From DAIUCA01 sp964613675 (GTDB taxonomy: Bacteria; Pseudomonadota; Gammaproteobacteria; Competibacterales; Competibacteraceae): a stretch of 17,488 bases of DNA. The notes under the pieces were generated by a model. The model ran no database searches and was not told where the DNA came from. It was given only the letters and a program-made list of their open reading frames with translations. Both the position numbers and the translations under genes were made by a program. The stretch is taken from positions 1 through 17,488 of the forward strand of contig CAZTIH010000043.1 in assembly GCA_964613675.1 (NCBI GenBank), written 5' to 3'. Each line of letters begins with the position of its first letter. Positions within the stretch are counted from its first letter, which is position 1. Of the stretch, positions 14,543 to 17,488 are shown one piece after another.

Positions 14543-16204
14543 TTACTTACTTGGCTTTTCCCACGAATCGCGCAGTGAAATTGTGCGGTTAAATACGGGA
14601 TTCTGCGTCGAATACTCCCAACGATCCGCGCAAAAATACCCCAACCGCTCGAATTGCACCCGTGTCTCGGGCAAAAATTGCGCAAGCAACGGTTCTCCCT
14701 TGGCCTGCGTCAGAACCTCGATGGAATGCGGGTTGATGTGATCTAAAAAGGTTCCCGGGCCATCATCGGGAAACGGGACGTTAAAGAGTCGGTCGTACAG
14801 TCGCACTGTCAAATCCACCGCTGAATGTGCCGCCACCCAGTGAATGGTCCCCTTCACTTTACGTTCTGAAGTGGCACTTCCACTGCGCGTCGTAGGATCG
14901 TAAGTGCAATGGAGTTCGGTAATTTCGCCAGCCGCATTCTTTAAGACTTGCTCGCACTTCACGATAAATGCCCCTCGCAACCGCACCTCACCCCCGGGCA
15001 CGAGTCGATGAAAGCCCTTGACTGGATGTTCCATAAAATCATCCCGTTCAATCCAGATTTCCCGACCCAATGGCACAGTACGCCGACCCATTTCAGGTTT
15101 TTGCGGATGATTGGCCAATTCGATGTCGATCACCTCGCCTTCCGAAAAATTCAACAGCACCATTTTCAGCGGATTCAGAACGGCCATGACACGCGGGACA
15201 GTTTTATCTAGCTGTTCGCGCACACAATTTTCTAAAAGCGACATTTCAATGACGGTTTCTTTCTTCGTAATTCCGATGCGATTACAGAAGTCGATGAGCG
15301 CTTCTGGGGGATAACCCCGTCGACGAATCCCCGCAATCGTCATCATGCGCGGATCATCCCACCCCTGCACATGGCGTTCGGCGACCAACTGCGTCAATTT
15401 GCGCTTGCTCAACACGGTGTAATTTAGATTTAACCGCGCAAATTCAATCTGTTGCGGGTGACAAGGGACAGGTAATTGATCTAACACCCAGTCGTACAGC
15501 GGACGATGATCCTCAAACTCCAGCGTACACAGCGAATGGGTAATCCCTTCAATGGCATCGCTTAGGCAGTGGGTGTAGTCGTACAGCGGATAAATGCACC
15601 ACTCATCCCCCGTCTGCTGATGATGAGCATGTCTGATGCGATAAATCGGCGGGTCGCGCAGATTGATATTGGGATGCTGCATATCGATTTTTGCCCGTAG
15701 CACATGTGCGCCATCGGGAAATTCCCCTTGTTTCATCCGTTGAAATAAGTCGAGATTTTCTGCAATTGAACGGTTCCGATAGGGACTTTCCCGCCCCGAT
15801 TCGGTGAGTGTTCCGCGATATTGGCGCATCTCTTCAGCGTTCAGACTATCGACATACGCCTTCCCCAACTCAATCAATTTTACAGCAAAATCATAAAGTT
15901 GCGAAAAATAATCCGACGCATGAGCCATCACTTCCCACTGAAATCCCAACCACTGCACATCGCTCTTAATGGCTTCTACAAATTCGAGGTCTTCTTTAAC
16001 GGGATTGGTATCGTCCATGCGCAGATGGCATTTCCCCTGAAAGTCCCGCGCTAACCCAAAGTTCAGACAAATCGACTTTGCGTGGCCGATATGCAGATAA
16101 CCGTTGGGTTCGGGCGGAAATCGGGTAATTACGGTGGTGTGTTTACCCGTCGCCAGATCATTTTCGACGATCTGACGGATAAAATTGGTGGGGGTTACAG
16201 ACAT
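14543..16204 (-). CDS. glnS: Glutaminyl-tRNA synthetase
   Basis: Class I aminoacyl-tRNA synthetase that charges tRNA-Gln with glutamine in the cytoplasm. The 553-residue protein matches E. coli GlnS (554) from end to end. The catalytic domain shows PPEPNGYLHIGHAKS (30-44, HIGH at 38-41) and VLSKRK (264-269, the KMSKS-equivalent loop), with DDTNPVKED, GTLTESG and ITHSLCTLEFED between them; the C-terminal anticodon-binding beta-barrels carry NHPQKPEMG and VKGTIHWV. The frame extends 24 codons upstream to 16276, but the ATG at 16204 matches the family start (MSVTPTNFIRQI), has GGAT about 7 bases before it, and avoids overlapping the preceding gene. It is downstream of valS and the YdjM-like gene, 14 bases from the latter. 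A discriminating GlnS implies direct Gln-tRNA formation, as expected in a gammaproteobacterium. Confidence 0.97.
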   Translation of the reverse strand: MSVTPTNFIRQIVENDLATGKHTTVITRFPPEPNGYLHIGHAKSICLNFGLARDFQGKCHLRMDDTNPVKEDLEFVEAIKSDVQWLGFQWEVMAHASDYFSQLYDFAVKLIELGKAYVDSLNAEEMRQYRGTLTESGRESPYRNRSIAENLDLFQRMKQGEFPDGAHVLRAKIDMQHPNINLRDPPIYRIRHAHHQQTGDEWCIYPLYDYTHCLSDAIEGITHSLCTLEFEDHRPLYDWVLDQLPVPCHPQQIEFARLNLNYTVLSKRKLTQLVAERHVQGWDDPRMMTIAGIRRRGYPPEALIDFCNRIGITKKETVIEMSLLENCVREQLDKTVPRVMAVLNPLKMVLLNFSEGEVIDIELANHPQKPEMGRRTVPLGREIWIERDDFMEHPVKGFHRLVPGGEVRLRGAFIVKCEQVLKNAAGEITELHCTYDPTTRSGSATSERKVKGTIHWVAAHSAVDLTVRLYDRLFNVPFPDDGPGTFLDHINPHSIEVLTQAKGEPLLAQFLPETRVQFERLGYFCADRWEYSTQNPVFNRTISLRDSWEKPSK

Positions 16205-16218
16205 ATCGACATCCGAAA

Positions 16219-16941
16219 TTAGTAAAATCCAAGCCCGCGAAACCACGGGCCACTGGGCAATAAATGCGCCGTCCAACGATGGAGATCTAACAGAATCACG
16301 CGCTGCACAAATTGGCTACTCGACGGAGCCATAAAGAATAAAACCACCAATGCACCATATAAATAAGCCGTCGCAAGGGGTTCTTTTTCTTCAATAAAAT
16401 GCAATGCCGTTCCCGAAGAACGCTTGAGACGACGATTGTATAAATCGACACTGTAGAGTTCATCCAGAACCAAATGAATGAAAAATCCCAAGGCCATAAA
16501 AAACCCACAAAGCCACGCATGAAGCGGTTCGGCCTGCCCTAAGCGATACGTCAATACGACGGTGAGGAGTCCGGCAAAGAGTCCGGCAGGAATCGAGTGA
16601 ATTACGCCACGATGGGGCGTTGATCGGGCAATAAACGGAAAAACTCCGTAACGAACAAAGTAAAACGCAATTCCCCATAAAATAATCAGCTCAACTAGGC
16701 TGTAATCTGCTGGTGCATTCAGAACGAGCGTAAACCCTGCTAACACCGCCATCATCTGCGCAACGATTCTGAAGGAGGTGGAATGGGCTAAGTCGATGTC
16801 AGGGGCGAGTCCGCCTAAGGTTCCGATGAAGAAGTAAGTCATCACCTGCCCCGACGGAACCGCCCCCGCCAACATTAGATTCACCGCGACCACGCCCGAG
16901 ACTCCCGCCGCCACACTCAGATGCGTATTAAAATTTGCCAT
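16219..16941 (-). CDS. YdjM-like membrane-bound metal-dependent hydrolase (DUF457 family)
   Basis: A 240-residue integral membrane protein. It carries the conserved polar residues of the LexA-binding, inner-membrane putative hydrolase family (YdjM): His7 (FNTHLSVAAG), GGLAPDIDLAHS at 43-54 with Asp48 and Asp50, TPHRGVIHS at 108-116 with His110 and His115, and FIHLVLDELYS at 154-164 with His156 and Asp160; these probably bind metal at the membrane face. Hydrophobic segments lie at about 9-27, 32-48, 60-75, 81-99, 117-132, 142-160 and 190-206. The reaction is unknown; relatives in other species are linked to phospholipid or cell-surface metabolism only by inference. The ATG at 16941 has GGAA just upstream. 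It sits 20 bases after valS and 14 before glnS, in an apparent operon with both synthetases. Confidence 0.85.
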   Translation of the reverse strand: MANFNTHLSVAAGVSGVVAVNLMLAGAVPSGQVMTYFFIGTLGGLAPDIDLAHSTSFRIVAQMMAVLAGFTLVLNAPADYSLVELIILWGIAFYFVRYGVFPFIARSTPHRGVIHSIPAGLFAGLLTVVLTYRLGQAEPLHAWLCGFFMALGFFIHLVLDELYSVDLYNRRLKRSSGTALHFIEEKEPLATAYLYGALVVLFFMAPSSSQFVQRVILLDLHRWTAHLLPSGPWFRGLGFY

Positions 16942-16961
16942 GTTTCCGTTCCCTCAAGTCG

Positions 16962-17488
16962 TTACAGACGGCGGATTTGGGTCAACTGTGATGAAATTTG
17001 CGTGAGCTCACTCTGCGTTTTTTCGAGTTTTTCCCGTTCCTTTTCAACGACTTCCGTGGGGGCACGCTGCACGAAACTCTCATTGGACAATTTACCTTCC
17101 AGACGTTGAATCTCACCTTGCAGACGGGTGATTTCTCGCGTCAATCGCACTTCTTCAGCCGCTTTGTCGATTAACCCAGCCATTGGGATGAGAATTTTCA
17201 TCTCGCCCACCAACGCCATCGCCGATTCAGGCGCCACCGCCTGTGCCTCAAGAAACTCGATTTTCTCTAGCTTCCCAAGACGGGTTAAGGCCGACATCTG
17301 ACGATGGGTGCGCAAATGATCCGATTCTGATCCGCCCTGTAACCATACTGGTAACGCACGGCCCGGATTGATGTTCATTTCTGCCCGAATCCGTCGGATA
17401 CCTAATAGAAATGTCTTTAACCACTCAATCTCGGCTTCTGCTTCGGGATGACGGCGCTGTTCATCGGCTTGCGGATAGGGTTGTTGAC
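16962..17488 (-). CDS. valS: Valyl-tRNA synthetase, C-terminal part (runs off the right edge)
   Basis: Charges tRNA-Val with valine. The C-terminal 174 codons are present and continue beyond the right edge without a start. The visible part covers the end of the anticodon-binding domain (EIEWLKTFLLGIRRIRAEMN, then NPGRALPVWLQ) and the C-terminal coiled-coil arm that contacts the tRNA, ILIPMAGLIDKAAEEVRLTREI followed by LEGKLSNESFVQRAPTEVVEKEREKL. The same landmarks occur in this order at the end of E. coli ValS (AEMNIAPG, LLIPMAGLIN, KLANEGFVARAP, KEREKL). The catalytic HIGH and KMSKS motifs are outside the window. An internal ATG at 17378 is not a start, because the homologous sequence continues upstream of it in frame. 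The next gene begins 20 bases downstream. Confidence 0.94.
   Translation of the reverse strand, partial: QQPYPQADEQRRHPEAEAEIEWLKTFLLGIRRIRAEMNINPGRALPVWLQGGSESDHLRTHRQMSALTRLGKLEKIEFLEAQAVAPESAMALVGEMKILIPMAGLIDKAAEEVRLTREITRLQGEIQRLEGKLSNESFVQRAPTEVVEKEREKLEKTQSELTQISSQLTQIRRL

Noticed and set aside
16205..16276. A 24-residue N-terminal extension of GlnS
   Set aside because: It would overlap the YdjM-like gene and does not match the family; the ATG at 16204 does.

Overview
The window looks like ordinary chromosome of a gammaproteobacterium. SerA, GlnS, ValS and Tas each line up almost end to end with their enterobacterial counterparts, and the run rplU-rpmA-obg-proB is the order familiar from Pseudomonas- and Xanthomonas-type genomes. 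A class I polyhydroxyalkanoate (PHA) synthase and a UbiB-family protein fit an aerobic, ubiquinone-using, PHA-storing bacterium. The genus cannot be read from the sequence. No tRNA, rRNA, insertion sequence, prophage or CRISPR array is visible.

Layout. (1) 1-2722, minus strand: a ribosomal cluster with a candidate sigma70-type promoter, rplU, rpmA, an intrinsic terminator, obg, and proB, whose start overlaps the end of obg and which runs off the left edge. L21 and L27 both carry C-terminal tails absent from the E. coli proteins. (2) 2790-3628, minus: one accessory gene for a coiled-coil, PD-(D/E)XK nuclease-fold (DUF3782-like) protein. A 100-N assembly gap lies inside its 21-bp tandem repeats and makes an intact gene look frameshifted. 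(3) 3845-5644, plus: a solitary phaC. (4) 5675-10728, minus: a probable operon serA - alpha/beta hydrolase - UbiB/ABC1 family - tetratricopeptide-repeat (TPR) lipoprotein, with gaps of 26-34 bp. (5) 10862-14533, plus: the divergent unit FAD-linked D-2-hydroxyglutarate dehydrogenase candidate - protoporphyrinogen-oxidase-like flavoprotein - tas. (6) 14543-17488, minus: valS (C-terminal part only) - YdjM-like membrane hydrolase - glnS.

How the genes work together. The most informative arrangement is serA back to back with the FAD-linked dehydrogenase. SerA-type enzymes can regenerate NAD+ by reducing 2-oxoglutarate to D-2-hydroxyglutarate, and D-2-hydroxyglutarate dehydrogenase reoxidises that product and passes electrons towards the quinone pool. 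The shared 133-bp intergenic region holds a candidate serA promoter inside a nested dyad. A UbiB-family gene (coenzyme Q-associated) in the serA operon fits the theme, but that link is inference.

I found no clearly new system. The points that best repay a second look are the repeat-gap gene, the ribosomal-protein tails, the serA/dehydrogenase divergon with its dyad, and the small membrane hydrolase between valS and glnS.
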